A stretch of 36,581 bases of DNA. Source: Burkholderiales bacterium (GTDB lineage Bacteria > Pseudomonadota > Gammaproteobacteria > Burkholderiales > Burkholderiaceae_E). Below, one piece after another: positions 1 to 9,757 of this stretch. Made by a program: the position numbers and the translations under genes. Location: contig CANKWX010000040.1 in the NCBI GenBank assembly GCA_947487165.1, positions 1 to 36,581 on the forward strand. Reading direction: 5' to 3'. Below the pieces are notes generated by a model. It was not told the DNA's origin, did no database searches, and saw nothing but the letters and a program-made list of their open reading frames with translations. Position 1 is the stretch's first letter. Each line of letters begins with the position of its first letter.

Positions 1-1064
1 AACGCATGCGCGAAGAGAATGACTTCGCGCATATCGAACCCTTTTTCTTCAGCACCTCCAATGCTGGCGGCGACGCGCCGATGGGGATGGGCAAGCTTCA
101 CAATGCCGATGATCTGACGGCATTGGGCAAGATGGACATCGTGCTCACCTGCCAGGGTGGTGAATGGACCAAAGCGGTTTACGGGCCGCTGCGTGCGTCG
201 GGCTGGAAAGGCTACTGGATCGACGCTGCCAAGACCCTGCGGATGGCCGACGATGCAGTCATCGTGCTCGATCCGGTGAACCGTTCGGTCATTGAGTCAG
301 CCCTTGGCATGGGGGTTCGCAATTTCATCGGCGGCAATTGCACGGTCAGCCTGATGCTGATGGCCCTGGGTGGGCTCTTCAAGCACGACCTGATCGAGTG
401 GGTGTCGGCCATGACCTATCAGGCGGCCAGCGGTGCCGGTGCCCAGAACATGCGCGAACTGATTTCGCAGATGGGCGCGCTGCATGCGGCGGTCGCCGAT
501 GACCTTGCCGATCCGGCAAGTGCCATTCTCGAGATCGATCGCAAGGTTGCCGATGCGATGCGTTCACCAGACTTGCCGACCGCCAACTTTCGTGGCGTTG
601 CGCTGGCTGGAAGCCTGATTCCCTGGATTGATGTCCCGGTCGAGCATGGCCAGAGCATGGAAGAGTGGAAGGGTGGGGCCGAGTGCAACAAGATTCTCGG
701 ACGTCCGCCGTTTCGCTCGCCCGGCAGTATCCCGATCGACGGCCTTTGCGTGCGCATCGGCGCGATGCGTTGCCACAGTCAGGGTCTGACCGTCAAGCTG
801 CGGCGCGATGTGCCGCTTGCCGAGGTGGAAGCAATCATCGCCTCCGGAAACGACTGGGTGGATGTCATCCCCAATGAGCGCGAAGCCAGTGAGCAACGCC
901 TGAGCCCGACCGCCGTGACCGGCACCTTGCGCGTTCCAGTGGGTCGTCTTCACAAGCTCGCGATGGGTCCGGAGTATCTCGGTGCGTTTACGGTCGGTGA
1001 CCAGCTGCTCTGGGGCGCGGCGGAACCCCTGCGGCGCGTGTTGCGCATCCTTTTGGCGCGATAG
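1..1064 (+). CDS. asd: Aspartate-semialdehyde dehydrogenase (5' end outside window)
   Basis: This enzyme reduces aspartyl phosphate to aspartate semialdehyde with NADPH, the branch point to lysine, threonine, methionine and diaminopimelate, in the cytosol. The reading frame is already open at base 3 (an Arg codon before the Met at base 6). The family's N-terminal nucleotide-binding segment (about 19 residues before MREEND) is therefore missing because of the window edge, not truncation. The catalytic cysteine sits in GGNCTVSL (residue 112 counting from the Met at base 6). The substrate and acid/base motifs [13 protein letters not shown] and [10 protein letters not shown] follow, as in the gamma-proteobacterial-type Asd. 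Upstream leu genes are usual in this synteny but lie outside. The identification is very secure. Confidence 0.97.
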   Translation, partial: RMREENDFAHIEPFFFSTSNAGGDAPMGMGKLHNADDLTALGKMDIVLTCQGGEWTKAVYGPLRASGWKGYWIDAAKTLRMADDAVIVLDPVNRSVIESALGMGVRNFIGGNCTVSLMLMALGGLFKHDLIEWVSAMTYQAASGAGAQNMRELISQMGALHAAVADDLADPASAILEIDRKVADAMRSPDLPTANFRGVALAGSLIPWIDVPVEHGQSMEEWKGGAECNKILGRPPFRSPGSIPIDGLCVRIGAMRCHSQGLTVKLRRDVPLAEVEAIIASGNDWVDVIPNEREASEQRLSPTAVTGTLRVPVGRLHKLAMGPEYLGAFTVGDQLLWGAAEPLRRVLRILLAR

Positions 1065-1094
1065 GTTGTATAAATGCCGATAATTTGCCTGAGC

Positions 1095-1123
1095 TTGCGC
1101 ACTTAAGTTACTGATGTTACGAT
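1095..1123 (+). promoter_or_regulatory. Weak candidate sigma70 promoter before fimV
   Basis: In the AT-rich 90-bp gap between asd and fimV, a TTGCGC hexamer (1095-1100) and a TACGAT hexamer (1118-1123) are separated by 17 bp. The match to consensus is only 3/6 and 4/6, so this rests mainly on spacing and on the local drop in GC content before a gene with its own good ribosome site. Confidence 0.25.
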
Positions 1124-1154
1124 TATTTTTGAATTTCCTAACTGGGGAAAAGCC

Positions 1155-3959
1155 GTGAATCGACCGGTGTCAGGCCTGCTCGCTCGCCGAATCTCGTTTC
1201 AACCCAAAGCGATCGCAGCGGCGGTCTTTCTGGCAGTTGCCTCGCTTTCCGGGGCTGCGCCGGCGGCAGGCCTGGGTCGATTGAGTGTGCTGTCCGGCAT
1301 CGGTCAGCCTTTGCGCGCCGAGGTTGAGATTACCGCTCTCGGTCGGGAAGAAGCCCAGTCGCTCTCGGCGCGGCTTGCCCCTCAGGAGGCGTTTCGCCAG
1401 GCCGGCCTCGAATTCAACCCGGCTCTCTCCGGGCTCCAGTTCGCGATCGAGTCGAGAGGTAATCGGACATTTGTTCGAATCACCTCGACCCGACCGATCA
1501 ACGAGCCCTTTGTCGATCTGCTGGTTGAGCTGAACTGGGCGACCGGCAAGCTGCTGCGCGAATACACCTTCCTGCTTGACCCGCCCGAGATGCGCAATTC
1601 GCGCGCTCAGGCCGACAACGTCGTTGGTACGGATGTCTCGCCGCAGGTTGGTGGTGTTGTGCGTGCCGCACCCGCAGCCGCAGCGCCCGCACCCGCAGCA
1701 CCCGCAGCACCCGCAGCACCCGCAGCACCCGCAGCACCCGCAGCCGTCTCGGCACCGCCGTCGCAGGTCGGGCGTGCAGGGCCCGCTCAGCAGGCGGTCC
1801 CGCCAGCACAGGTGCTCGCGACAACCAGTCCGGTCAGTGTCAGGCGTGGCGATACCCTGGGCCGGATTGCCGGGGCAGTGCGTCCCGAAGGGATCAGCCT
1901 CGACCAGGCCATGGTCGCAATTTATCGGGCCAATCCGCAAGCCTTCATCGGCAACATGAATTTGGTCAGGGAGGGGGCGACCCTTGCAATTCCCGACCGT
2001 GGCGCGATGGCGGCCATCGAGCCTTCCGAGGCGGTTCGCGAGTTGCGGATCCAGACCAGTAATTTTGCGAGTTACCGTCAGCGGCTCGCCGGTTCGCCGG
2101 CGCTCATCGATACACCTCGGTCGGGGCGCAGTGCCGCGGGCACCGTGGCTGGTCGGGTCGAAGACGGCTCGGGTGGTGCTGCAGGCGGTGACCGGCTGCG
2201 TCTGTCGAAGCCGGCTGCTGGCGGCGCTGCGGCAAGCGGCGGGACAGGATCCGCGGGATCCGGCAATGCGGCGGGCGGGAGTAGTTCGGCAGCCGAGGCT
2301 GGCGTTGCGCGAGACGCCGCGATGAAGGAGGCGATGTCGCGTATCGCTGACCTCGAAAAGAACGTCAGCGATCTGCAAAAGCTGCTCGAACTCAAGAACA
2401 AATCCCTGTCGGACACCCAGAAGCAACTCGACGATGCCCGGGCGGCGTCCAGGGCTGTCACGGGTCAGGTCACCGCACCGGTGGCTGTCGAGCCGCCCAA
2501 GCCTGACCTGCCCAAGCCGGAAGCGCCGAAGCTTGAAGCACCCAAGCCCGAGGTCGCCGCGGTCGAGCCGCCGAAGGCCGAGGTTCCTGCACCGGTTCCC
2601 GCACTCGAGCCCGCCAAGCCGGAAACCGCAGAGCCCGCAAAGGCTGAAGCAGGCGAGCCGGCAAAAGCTGAAACAAGCGAGCCGGCAAAGGCTGAGGCGA
2701 GCGAGCCCGCCAAAGCGCCTGCTCCGGCGCCTGTGCCGGTCGCCGAAACCGGATTCTTCGATGATCTGCTAGACAGCCCTTTCCTGCTTCCGGGTCTTGG
2801 CGGCATTGCCGCGGTTGCGGCCGGCTACGGTCTGTACGCGATGCGCCGTCGTCGCAAGGTCGATAAGTTCGAAGACAGTCTGATCGCTGCGGATGCCTTC
2901 AATTCGAACTCGCTCTTTGGCTCCACCGGCGGACAAAGCGTCGACACCAATAACAGCGTCTTCAATGCCGGCTCGTCAGCGGCCGCGGTCGATGTCGCTT
3001 CGACCGAGGTCGATCCGATCGCCGAGGCCGACGTCTACATTGCCTATGGACGCGAGTCGCAGGCTGAAGACATTCTCAAGGAAGCCCTGCGCCGCCAGCC
3101 TGAGCGCCAGGCGATTCGCAAGAAGCTGCTCGAGATCTATTCCGGACGCCGCGATCTGAAAGCCTTCGAGGGCGTCGCAAGCGATATGTACGCCATGACG
3201 GCAGGCACCAACGATGAATGGCCGCAAGTCGTCACGATGGGGTTGGCCATCGATCCGACCAACCCGCTTTATGGCGGCAGTGCTGATGCCTTGTCCGAGT
3301 CCTCATTCGAGGGTGCCGAGGCGGCGATGAAGAACGAGCTGTCGGCCAAGGAAATCGACGCGCTTGAGATCGGCGATCTCTCCGAGCCCGCATCGCAGCC
3401 GTTCACCAATGTGGTCGAGCAGGCCTTCGGTACGCCGGCACAAGCCGATTCCGATCTTGGTGGCCTCGACTTCGATCTGAATATCGACACGCAGCCCGGC
3501 ACTGCCGGATCGTCGGACGATGCCTCGATCGTGGCCGCGACCGATAGTGCGATAGATCAACCGCCTGCGCTCGACGACCAGTTTGATCTTCCCTCGCTCG
3601 ACTTGCCCGAACTCGAGAGCAAGCCGATCGTCGCGTCGTTTGATGCCCCCGAACTCGATCTCGATCTGTCGGATCTCGAAAGCCTGACTCAGCCTGTCAC
3701 GCTGACCGCTGACTCGGAGACGGCACTCGATCTGTCTGACGTGAGCCTCGAACTCGAGCCCGAAATGATGGCCCAGGAAGAGGGCGGCGAAACGGCTGGG
3801 GGGCGCTGGCAGGAGATGGCAACCAAGCTCGACCTGGCCTCTGCCTATGAGGAAATCGGCGACAAGGAAGGTGCTCGCGAATTGCTGCAGGAAGTCATCC
3901 AGGGTGGCGATGGCGGTCAGCAGCAAAAGGCGCGTGCCATGCTCAGCAAGATTGCCTGA
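1155..3959 (+). CDS. fimV: FimV-type polar hub / pilus assembly protein
   Basis: FimV is an inner-membrane peptidoglycan-binding hub that organises polar structures such as type IV pili. The GTG start at 1155 follows a GGGGAAAA ribosome site. In order there is a signal peptide (about 1-38), the conserved FimV N-terminal domain (LGRLSVLSGIGQPL through LLDPP, about 40-143), an Ala/Pro linker, and a LysM domain (about 226-282, VRRGDTLGRIAG). A Gly/Ser-rich stretch, a short coiled coil (around 400-430) and a Pro/Glu/Lys repeat region follow. A single transmembrane segment (about 544-564) ends in RRRRK. After that come a TPR-like segment (YIAYGRESQAEDILKEALRR), an acidic cytoplasmic region and the C-terminal FimV motif (about 884-934, KLDLASAYEEIGD). 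At 934 residues the length is normal for the family. The linker is built on a 9-bp tandem repeat. Confidence 0.95.
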   Translation: MNRPVSGLLARRISFQPKAIAAAVFLAVASLSGAAPAAGLGRLSVLSGIGQPLRAEVEITALGREEAQSLSARLAPQEAFRQAGLEFNPALSGLQFAIESRGNRTFVRITSTRPINEPFVDLLVELNWATGKLLREYTFLLDPPEMRNSRAQADNVVGTDVSPQVGGVVRAAPAAAAPAPAAPAAPAAPAAPAAPAAVSAPPSQVGRAGPAQQAVPPAQVLATTSPVSVRRGDTLGRIAGAVRPEGISLDQAMVAIYRANPQAFIGNMNLVREGATLAIPDRGAMAAIEPSEAVRELRIQTSNFASYRQRLAGSPALIDTPRSGRSAAGTVAGRVEDGSGGAAGGDRLRLSKPAAGGAAASGGTGSAGSGNAAGGSSSAAEAGVARDAAMKEAMSRIADLEKNVSDLQKLLELKNKSLSDTQKQLDDARAASRAVTGQVTAPVAVEPPKPDLPKPEAPKLEAPKPEVAAVEPPKAEVPAPVPALEPAKPETAEPAKAEAGEPAKAETSEPAKAEASEPAKAPAPAPVPVAETGFFDDLLDSPFLLPGLGGIAAVAAGYGLYAMRRRRKVDKFEDSLIAADAFNSNSLFGSTGGQSVDTNNSVFNAGSSAAAVDVASTEVDPIAEADVYIAYGRESQAEDILKEALRRQPERQAIRKKLLEIYSGRRDLKAFEGVASDMYAMTAGTNDEWPQVVTMGLAIDPTNPLYGGSADALSESSFEGAEAAMKNELSAKEIDALEIGDLSEPASQPFTNVVEQAFGTPAQADSDLGGLDFDLNIDTQPGTAGSSDDASIVAATDSAIDQPPALDDQFDLPSLDLPELESKPIVASFDAPELDLDLSDLESLTQPVTLTADSETALDLSDVSLELEPEMMAQEEGGETAGGRWQEMATKLDLASAYEEIGDKEGARELLQEVIQGGDGGQQQKARAMLSKIA
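1691..1744 (+). repeat. Six perfect 9-bp tandem repeats inside fimV
   Basis: The unit acccgcagc occurs six times without interruption, with degenerate copies just before it. It encodes a run of Pro-Ala-Ala triplets in the linker between the FimV N-terminal domain and LysM. Because the unit is a multiple of three, copy changes alter linker length without breaking the frame. Confidence 0.95.
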
Positions 3960-3961
3960 TT

Positions 3962-3985
3962 GCCGCCTTGATCGCCGCCTTGATC
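3962..3985 (+). repeat. Two 12-bp direct repeats in the fimV-truA gap
   Basis: The unit gccgccttgatc is repeated perfectly head to tail just after the fimV stop codon. No hairpin or U-tract accompanies it, so it is not a terminator. It is probably a simple slippage duplication. Confidence 0.8.
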
Positions 3986-4022
3986 CCGACTGGGTCGGTC
4001 TGATGGTCGCGCGCCGCCTGCT

Positions 4023-4865
4023 GTGAGGTTGGCGCTCGGTCTGGCCTACGACGGCGCCGGATTTCCCGGTTGGCAAACCCAACCGGCCGGCAACGCGATC
4101 CAGGATCTGCTTGAAGCATCGCTGACGGCACTTGCCGGCCACCGGGTGTCGACCATCTGTGCCGGGCGCACCGATGCCGGCGTTCATGCGCTGGCACAGA
4201 TCGTGCACTTCGATACCGAGGCATCACGCCCGCTGACTGCCTGGGTCCGAGGCGTCAATGCCCGTCTGCCTGAGGCGATCGCCGTGCAGTGGGCGCGCGA
4301 GGTTCCTGCCGATTTTCATGCGCGGTTCGGCGCGCGTGCACGAACCTATCGCTACCTCATTCGCCGGTCTGCTGTTCCCCATCCTCATTGGCGGGATCGC
4401 GCCGGCTGGGTTTTTCGCCCGTTGTCAGTCCCAGCGATGCGTGAGGCGGCCGCCGCGCTGATCGGCAAGCATGATTTCTCGTCTTTTCGCTCTTCGCAGT
4501 GCCAGGCAGCAACGCCGATTCGGACCATGTCCGGTATTGACATCAGCGAGCGCGGACAGTTCCTGGAAGTCACGCTGACAGCTAACGCGTTTTTGCATCA
4601 CATGGTTCGAAACATCGTCGGTGCGCTGGTGCATGTGGGCAGCGGCCGGCAGTCGCCGCAGTGGATGATCGATCTGCTGGCCGCACGCCGACGCGCCCTG
4701 GGCGCGCCGACTTTTTCGCCAGCCGGCCTGTATCTGGCCGGTGTTGACTATGATCCGTCGGTGGGGCTGCCGGGCGGCTCGCTGGATCCGCTCGACCCGC
4801 CCGCTATGCTGCCGGCGATGTTGCCCGCGATGTTGCCCGACGTGTCAGGAGGGTCGGACTCATGA
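4023..4865 (+). CDS. truA: tRNA pseudouridine(38-40) synthase TruA
   Basis: TruA isomerises uridines 38-40 in the anticodon arm of tRNAs. The GTG start at 4023 gives the standard N-terminus [11 protein letters not shown] followed by FPGWQ. The catalytic aspartate is D51 in [10 protein letters not shown]. The family motifs RTYRYLI and [12 protein letters not shown] are present further on. At 280 residues it is slightly longer than usual because of a C-terminal tail containing three AMLP repeats. Its last four bases (ATGA) overlap the trpF start, so trpF translation is likely coupled. The trpF ribosome site (AGGAGG at 4848-4853) lies inside truA. Confidence 0.96.
   Translation: MRLALGLAYDGAGFPGWQTQPAGNAIQDLLEASLTALAGHRVSTICAGRTDAGVHALAQIVHFDTEASRPLTAWVRGVNARLPEAIAVQWAREVPADFHARFGARARTYRYLIRRSAVPHPHWRDRAGWVFRPLSVPAMREAAAALIGKHDFSSFRSSQCQAATPIRTMSGIDISERGQFLEVTLTANAFLHHMVRNIVGALVHVGSGRQSPQWMIDLLAARRRALGAPTFSPAGLYLAGVDYDPSVGLPGGSLDPLDPPAMLPAMLPAMLPDVSGGSDS
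4803..4838 (+). repeat. Three 12-bp tandem units at the 3' end of truA
   Basis: Units at 4803-4814, 4815-4826 and 4827-4838 (the last two identical, gcgatgttgccc) encode three consecutive AMLP tetrapeptides. They extend the TruA C-terminus just ahead of the trpF ribosome site. They look like a slippage expansion that keeps the frame. Confidence 0.9.
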
Positions 4866-5506
4866 GAACGCGCATCAAATTCTGTGGTCTTGTTCGAGCC
4901 GAGGATGTCGATACTGCGGTGGCGCTTGGTGTTGACGCGATCGGCTTCGTGTTCTATCCGCCAAGTCCCAGAGCGCTTGGCATCGATGACGCGCTCGTCT
5001 TGCGCAGACGCCTGCCGTCCTTCGTGTCGGCGGTCGGCCTTTTCGTCAATGAGTCGCCAGATACCGTGGCGGCCACCGCGAGTCGGGTTGGGCTCGATGT
5101 CCTCCAGCTGCACGGCGATGAGACGTCAGCCCAGGGTCGTGAGGTGTCATTGGCCTGCGGCCTTGCATGGTGGAAGGCCATTCGGATGCGCCAGCAGACC
5201 GATTTGTTATCATTGGCTACTGATTTTCATCACGCAGAGTGTCTGTTGCTGGATTCATTCAGCGAGGCTTTCGGCGGCAGCGGCAAGGTATTCGACTGGT
5301 CCTGGATTCCGGCCGGCCTGTCCTCCCGGATTATTCTTTCTGGCGGACTCGACTCGGACTCCGTGGCACCAGCCATCCAACACGTCAGGCCGTTCGCAGT
5401 CGATGTTTCAAGCGGGATTCAGGGGCATACGCCCCGACACAAAGATCCAGCACGTATGGAGCGATTCGTTGCTTCAGTGCTGTCAGCCGATGCAGGTACA
5501 CCATGA
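4862..5506 (+). CDS. trpF: Phosphoribosylanthranilate isomerase
   Basis: TrpF carries out the Amadori rearrangement of N-(5-phosphoribosyl)anthranilate to CdRP in tryptophan synthesis. It is a 214-residue TIM barrel. The catalytic base is C8 in IKFCG and the general acid is D131 in [19 protein letters not shown]. The phosphate-binding loops IILSGGL and VDVSSGIQG are intact. The start overlaps truA by ATGA and the stop overlaps the trpB start by ATGA (5503-5506). truA, trpF and trpB are thus translationally coupled. trpF stands apart from trpC here, as is usual in betaproteobacteria. Confidence 0.97.
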   Translation: MRTRIKFCGLVRAEDVDTAVALGVDAIGFVFYPPSPRALGIDDALVLRRRLPSFVSAVGLFVNESPDTVAATASRVGLDVLQLHGDETSAQGREVSLACGLAWWKAIRMRQQTDLLSLATDFHHAECLLLDSFSEAFGGSGKVFDWSWIPAGLSSRIILSGGLDSDSVAPAIQHVRPFAVDVSSGIQGHTPRHKDPARMERFVASVLSADAGTP

Positions 5507-6702
5507 AACCCTATGACCTTCCCGACGCGCGCGGCCACTTCGGCCCTTATGGCGGAACCTTCGTCTCCGAGACGCTCATGCATGCGCTCGAAGACCTGCG
5601 CCAGGCCTATCAGCACTACCGCACCGATCCCGAATTCATTGCTGAATACAAGGACGAGCTCAAGCATTTTGTCGGTCGTCCCAGCCCGATTTATCACGCC
5701 AAGCGCTGGTCCGATCAGCTCGGCGGCGCGCAGATCTATTTCAAACGCGAAGACCTGAACCATACCGGCGCGCACAAGGTCAACAACACCATCGGGCAGG
5801 CGCTGCTGGCCCGTCGCATGGGCAAGCCTCGCGTGATTGCCGAGACCGGCGCCGGTCAGCACGGCGTGGCCACCGCGACGGTAGCAGCCCGGTTCGGCAT
5901 GAAATGCGTGGTCTACATGGGTGTCACCGACGTCGCCCGACAAGCCCAGAACGTCTATCGCATGAAGCTGCTGGGCGCCGAAGTGGTACCGGTCGAATCA
6001 GGCAGCAAGACCCTCAAAGATGCGCTGAACGAGGCGATGCGCGACTGGGTCACCAATGTCGAAGACACCTTTTACATCATCGGCACGGTCGCCGGCCCGC
6101 ACCCCTATCCGATGATGGTGCGCGACTTCAATGCAGTGGTCGGTCAGGAGTGCCTGTGGCAGATGCCCGAGCGCGTCGGCCGTCAGCCCGACTATGTGCT
6201 GGCCTGTGTTGGTGGCGGCTCGAATGCGATTGGCATTTTTCATCCCTACATTCCGCACGAGTCGGTCAAGCTGGTCGGTGTTGAGGCGGCCGGTGAGGGC
6301 ATCGAGACCGGTCGGCATGCGGCGTCGCTGTCGGCCGGCACGCCTGGCGTGCTGCACGGCAATCGCACCTATCTGCTGCAGGATGCCAATGGCCAGATCG
6401 TCGACACCCACTCGGTGTCGGCAGGCCTGGACTACCCCGGCGTGGGCCCCGAGCATGCCTGGCTCAAAGACAGCGGCAGGGCCAGTTATGTGGCCATCAA
6501 TGATGCCGAAACCCTCGACGCTTTCCATACCTGCTGCCGCATTGAAGGCATCATCCCCGCGCTCGAGACCAGTCACGCGCTGGCCTATGCCGCCAAGCTC
6601 GCGCCGACCCTGTCTCGCGACAAGGTCATCCTGGTCAATCTGTCCGGCCGGGGCGACAAGGACATGCATACGGTTGCCCAGGCCGGCGGCCTGGCGCTCT
6701 GA
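5503..6702 (+). CDS. trpB: Tryptophan synthase beta chain
   Basis: This PLP enzyme condenses indole and serine to tryptophan in an alpha2-beta2 complex with TrpA. I place the start at 5503 ([20 protein letters not shown]), which overlaps the trpF stop. An open frame extends further upstream but only through trpF in another frame. PLP binds K92 in HTGAHKVNN. The phosphate-binding loop [10 protein letters not shown] and the C-terminal NLSGRGDKD are present. At 399 residues it is full length. TrpA follows after 13 bp. Confidence 0.98.
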   Translation: MKPYDLPDARGHFGPYGGTFVSETLMHALEDLRQAYQHYRTDPEFIAEYKDELKHFVGRPSPIYHAKRWSDQLGGAQIYFKREDLNHTGAHKVNNTIGQALLARRMGKPRVIAETGAGQHGVATATVAARFGMKCVVYMGVTDVARQAQNVYRMKLLGAEVVPVESGSKTLKDALNEAMRDWVTNVEDTFYIIGTVAGPHPYPMMVRDFNAVVGQECLWQMPERVGRQPDYVLACVGGGSNAIGIFHPYIPHESVKLVGVEAAGEGIETGRHAASLSAGTPGVLHGNRTYLLQDANGQIVDTHSVSAGLDYPGVGPEHAWLKDSGRASYVAINDAETLDAFHTCCRIEGIIPALETSHALAYAAKLAPTLSRDKVILVNLSGRGDKDMHTVAQAGGLAL

Positions 6703-6715
6703 CAAAGGTCTTCCA

Positions 6716-7516
6716 ATGTCCCGAATCTCTGCCAGGTTCGAAGCGCTCAAAGCCGCCGGACGCAAGGCGCTGGTGCCGTATTTCACCGCAGGCCATCCGA
6801 GCCGCGAACACACCGTTCCCCTGATGCATTCCCTGGCGCGCAACGGCGCCGATGTCATCGAGCTCGGTATCCCGTTTTCCGACCCGATGGCCGATGGTCC
6901 GGTGATCCAGAAATCGAGCGAGGCGGCACTCGCGCTCGGTGTCGGCCTGGGCGATGTGCTCGAGTGGGTGCGCGAATTCCGCCGTGACGACGACGCTACG
7001 CCAGTGGTATTGATGGGTTACATGAACCCGATCGAACGCATGGGTGTGGCCATGTTTGCCGAGCGCGCTGCGCAGGCGGGCGTCGACGGCGTACTGGTGG
7101 TCGACCAACCGCCCGAAGAAGCACAGGCCTTCGTCCCGCTGATGCGCAGTCACGGACTCGATCCGATCTTTCTGCTTGCGCCAACCTCCAGCGCCGAACG
7201 CATCGCGCAGGTCGGCAAGCTGGCAAGCGGCTATGTCTACTACGTCTCGCTCAAGGGCGTGACCGGCGCAGGCAACCTTAATGTCGAGGAAGTGCTCGGC
7301 GCGCTGCCCGCGATCCGCGCCGCCACCGGCCTGCCGGTGGGGGTAGGCTTTGGCATCCGTGACGGTCAGACCGCCCGGGCGATCGCTGCCCGGGCCGATG
7401 CGGTGGTCATCGGCACGCGGCTGATCCAGGAAATCGAGGCAGCAGGCCCCGCGCACGCCGTTGAGAAGGCGGGCGCTTTTATCCTGTCGATCCGGCAGGC
7501 GATGGATGCCCCGTAG
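6716..7516 (+). CDS. trpA: Tryptophan synthase alpha chain
   Basis: TrpA cleaves indole-3-glycerol phosphate and channels indole to TrpB. The ATG at 6716 follows AAAGG at 6704-6708. The catalytic pair is E49 ([11 protein letters not shown]) and D60 (MADGP), at the same positions as in the E. coli enzyme. The phosphate-binding GVGFGIRDG segment is intact. It has 266 residues, a normal length. Together with trpF and trpB this gives the last steps of tryptophan synthesis; trpE, trpG, trpD and trpC are not in the window. Confidence 0.98.
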   Translation: MSRISARFEALKAAGRKALVPYFTAGHPSREHTVPLMHSLARNGADVIELGIPFSDPMADGPVIQKSSEAALALGVGLGDVLEWVREFRRDDDATPVVLMGYMNPIERMGVAMFAERAAQAGVDGVLVVDQPPEEAQAFVPLMRSHGLDPIFLLAPTSSAERIAQVGKLASGYVYYVSLKGVTGAGNLNVEEVLGALPAIRAATGLPVGVGFGIRDGQTARAIAARADAVVIGTRLIQEIEAAGPAHAVEKAGAFILSIRQAMDAP

Positions 7517-7551
7517 CAAAACCCGAATCAGGCAAACCAGGAGACTCATCG

Positions 7552-8433
7552 ATGAGTTGGCTTGAAAAGCTGCTACCCCCACGCATCAAGCGTTCTGTCG
7601 GCCGATCGGCAGAGGGGCGACGTACGGTGCCGGAAGGCGTCTGGCTGAAATGCCCGAGCTGCGATGAGGTGCTCTATCGCGCCGATCTGCTGGCCAATCT
7701 TTTCGTTTGCCCCAAGTGTGATCACCACATGCGTATCGATGCACGTGCGCGCATCGATGCCCTGCTCGATGCCGAAGGGCGTTACGAGATCGGCCATGAG
7801 GTGCTGCCGGTCGATGCCCTGAAGTTCAAGGACAGTCGCAAGTATCCCGATCGCCTTCAGGAGGCGATGGACGAGACCGGCGAGACTGACGCGCTGGTGG
7901 TAGTCGGTGGTGCCATGCGCTCGTTGCCGGTGGTGGTGGCCGCTTTCGAGTTCGATTTCATGGGCGGATCGATGGGCGCGGTCGTGGGCGAGCGATTCGC
8001 GCGCGGTGTACGCACAGCGGTCGAACAGAAGGTGCCCTTCATTTCGGTCGCGGCATCGGGCGGTGCGCGCATGCAGGAGGGGCTGATGTCGCTGATGCAG
8101 ATGGCCAAGACCACCGCGGCCCTGACCCATCTGTCTGAGGCGGGCCTGCCTTATATCTCGGTGCTGACCGACCCGACCATGGGCGGTGTCTCGGCGAGTT
8201 TCTGTTTTCTGGGTGATGTTGTGATCGCCGAGCCCAAGGCCCTGATCGGCTTTGCCGGCCCGCGCGTCATCGAGCAGACCGTGCGCAGCAAACTCCCGGA
8301 AGGTTTTCAGCGAGCCGAATTTCTGCTCGAAAAAGGCGCAGTCGACATGATTGTGCATCGCCGTGCAATGCGCGACGAGATTGCCCAGCTGCTTGCGTTG
8401 CTGTTGCGCCAGCCTTCGGAGGCTCTGGCCTGA
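7552..8433 (+). CDS. accD: Acetyl-CoA carboxylase carboxyltransferase subunit beta
   Basis: AccD forms the carboxyltransferase with AccA and makes malonyl-CoA for fatty acid synthesis. It has 293 residues with an N-terminal four-cysteine zinc ribbon (C34, C37, C53, C56 in CPSC and CPKC). The crotonase-like carboxyltransferase core follows, with [10 protein letters not shown] and [11 protein letters not shown]. An AGGAG ribosome site lies just before the ATG. The trpB-trpA-accD-folC order is conserved in proteobacteria. Confidence 0.98.
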   Translation: MSWLEKLLPPRIKRSVGRSAEGRRTVPEGVWLKCPSCDEVLYRADLLANLFVCPKCDHHMRIDARARIDALLDAEGRYEIGHEVLPVDALKFKDSRKYPDRLQEAMDETGETDALVVVGGAMRSLPVVVAAFEFDFMGGSMGAVVGERFARGVRTAVEQKVPFISVAASGGARMQEGLMSLMQMAKTTAALTHLSEAGLPYISVLTDPTMGGVSASFCFLGDVVIAEPKALIGFAGPRVIEQTVRSKLPEGFQRAEFLLEKGAVDMIVHRRAMRDEIAQLLALLLRQPSEALA

Positions 8434-8459
8434 GCCCGCAAAAAGACGAGCCTGCGACC

Positions 8460-9743
8460 ATGCTGGCCGCCTGGCTGGAACGCATCGAGCGCCTGCATCC
8501 GCGTCAGATCGAACTCGGCCTCGAACGGGTCCGTGTGGTGGCCGAACGCATGGCACTGCGGATCGAGGCGATCTCGATCATCGTCGGCGGCACCAACGGA
8601 AAGGGCTCGACCTGCGCGATGCTCGAGTCGATGCTGCTTGCCTCCGGCTACCGTGTGGGCTGCTACACCTCGCCGCATCTGGTGCAGTTCAACGAGCGTG
8701 CCCGCATCAACGGTGAACCGGCGAGCGATGAACAGCTCATCGAGCAGTTCGAAGCGGTCGAGGCGGCTCGCGGCGACGCGTCGCTGACCTGGTTCGAATT
8801 CACGACTCTCGCAATCTTGCGTCTCTTCGAGCATTCATCGCTTGATGTGGTGGTGCTGGAGGTGGGGATGGGTGGGCGGCTCGACGCGGTCAACATCATC
8901 GACGCCGACTGTTCGATCGTGACCTGCATCGACATCGATCATGCCGAGTTCCTTGGCGATACCCGTGAGGCGATCGGTTTCGAGAAGGCACATATTTATC
9001 GTCCCGGTCGTGCGGCAATCTGCACCGACCCGGTCCCGCCGCAATCGCTGATCGACCACGCGAGTCAGATCGGCGCCGATCTCTGGCGCTTCGGTCATGA
9101 TTTCAATTACTCCGGCGATCGCCAGCAATGGTCGTACGGCGGCCGATCGCAGCGGCGCAACAGCCTGGCTTATCCGGCCCTTCGTGGTGCCAATCAATTG
9201 CTGAATGCGTCGGGTGCGCTGGCTGCCCTCGAGGCCTTGCGCGCCCGGCTGCCGGTGAGCGCTCAGGCAATCCGTCAGGGGCTGGCCAGTGTTGAATTGC
9301 CGGGGCGGTTTCAGGTGCTTGCCGGGCGGCCCGCAGTGGTCCTCGATGTTGGTCACAACCCGCATGCCGCGGCGCACCTTGCGGCCAATCTCGACAATAT
9401 GGGCTTTTTTCCCTACACCTATGCGGTGTTCGGAATGCTTGCCGACAAGGATATCGACGCCACGATTGCGCATCTTCGCAGCCGCGTTGACCACTGGCTG
9501 TGTGTCGATCTGCCCGGGCCTCGCGGCAGCAGTGCGGCCGATCTCGCCGCCCGCCTCGAGAAGGTCGGTGTCGTGCCGGGCGTGGGTGTCGATGCCGAGC
9601 GCACTATCCGTTGCCATGCGTCGCCCAGCGAAGCGCTTGCCTCGGCCCGGGAACGGGCGGGTGAGAATGATAGGATCGTGGTTTTCGGGTCGTTCCTCAC
9701 GGTGGCCGATGTGCTGGCTGCGCGTGGCGGGCGAAGCTCCTAG
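8460..9743 (+). CDS. folC: Dihydrofolate / folylpolyglutamate synthase
   Basis: FolC adds glutamate to dihydropteroate and extends folate polyglutamates using ATP. The Mur-ligase-type P-loop GGTNGKGST is at residues 43-51. It is followed by TSPHLVQFNERARING and the catalytic-loop segment LEVGMGGRLDAVN. The C-terminal domain begins near LPGRFQV with VLDVGHNPHAA. At 427 residues it is normal. No ATG or GTG start exists between the accD stop and 8460, so the annotated start may miss only a few residues if a rarer codon is used. Confidence 0.96.
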   Translation: MLAAWLERIERLHPRQIELGLERVRVVAERMALRIEAISIIVGGTNGKGSTCAMLESMLLASGYRVGCYTSPHLVQFNERARINGEPASDEQLIEQFEAVEAARGDASLTWFEFTTLAILRLFEHSSLDVVVLEVGMGGRLDAVNIIDADCSIVTCIDIDHAEFLGDTREAIGFEKAHIYRPGRAAICTDPVPPQSLIDHASQIGADLWRFGHDFNYSGDRQQWSYGGRSQRRNSLAYPALRGANQLLNASGALAALEALRARLPVSAQAIRQGLASVELPGRFQVLAGRPAVVLDVGHNPHAAAHLAANLDNMGFFPYTYAVFGMLADKDIDATIAHLRSRVDHWLCVDLPGPRGSSAADLAARLEKVGVVPGVGVDAERTIRCHASPSEALASARERAGENDRIVVFGSFLTVADVLAARGGRSS

Positions 9744-9757
9744 GCGGCTCATCCCTC

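Noticed and set aside
1674-1744. CRISPR-like array from the regular repeat spacing
   Set aside because: The repeats are 9 bp, contiguous without spacers, and encode an Ala/Pro linker in fimV.
1170-2426. 418-codon open frame antisense to fimV
   Set aside because: It is a shadow of GC-rich fimV, Arg/Cys-rich and low in complexity, with no motif, while fimV is unambiguous.
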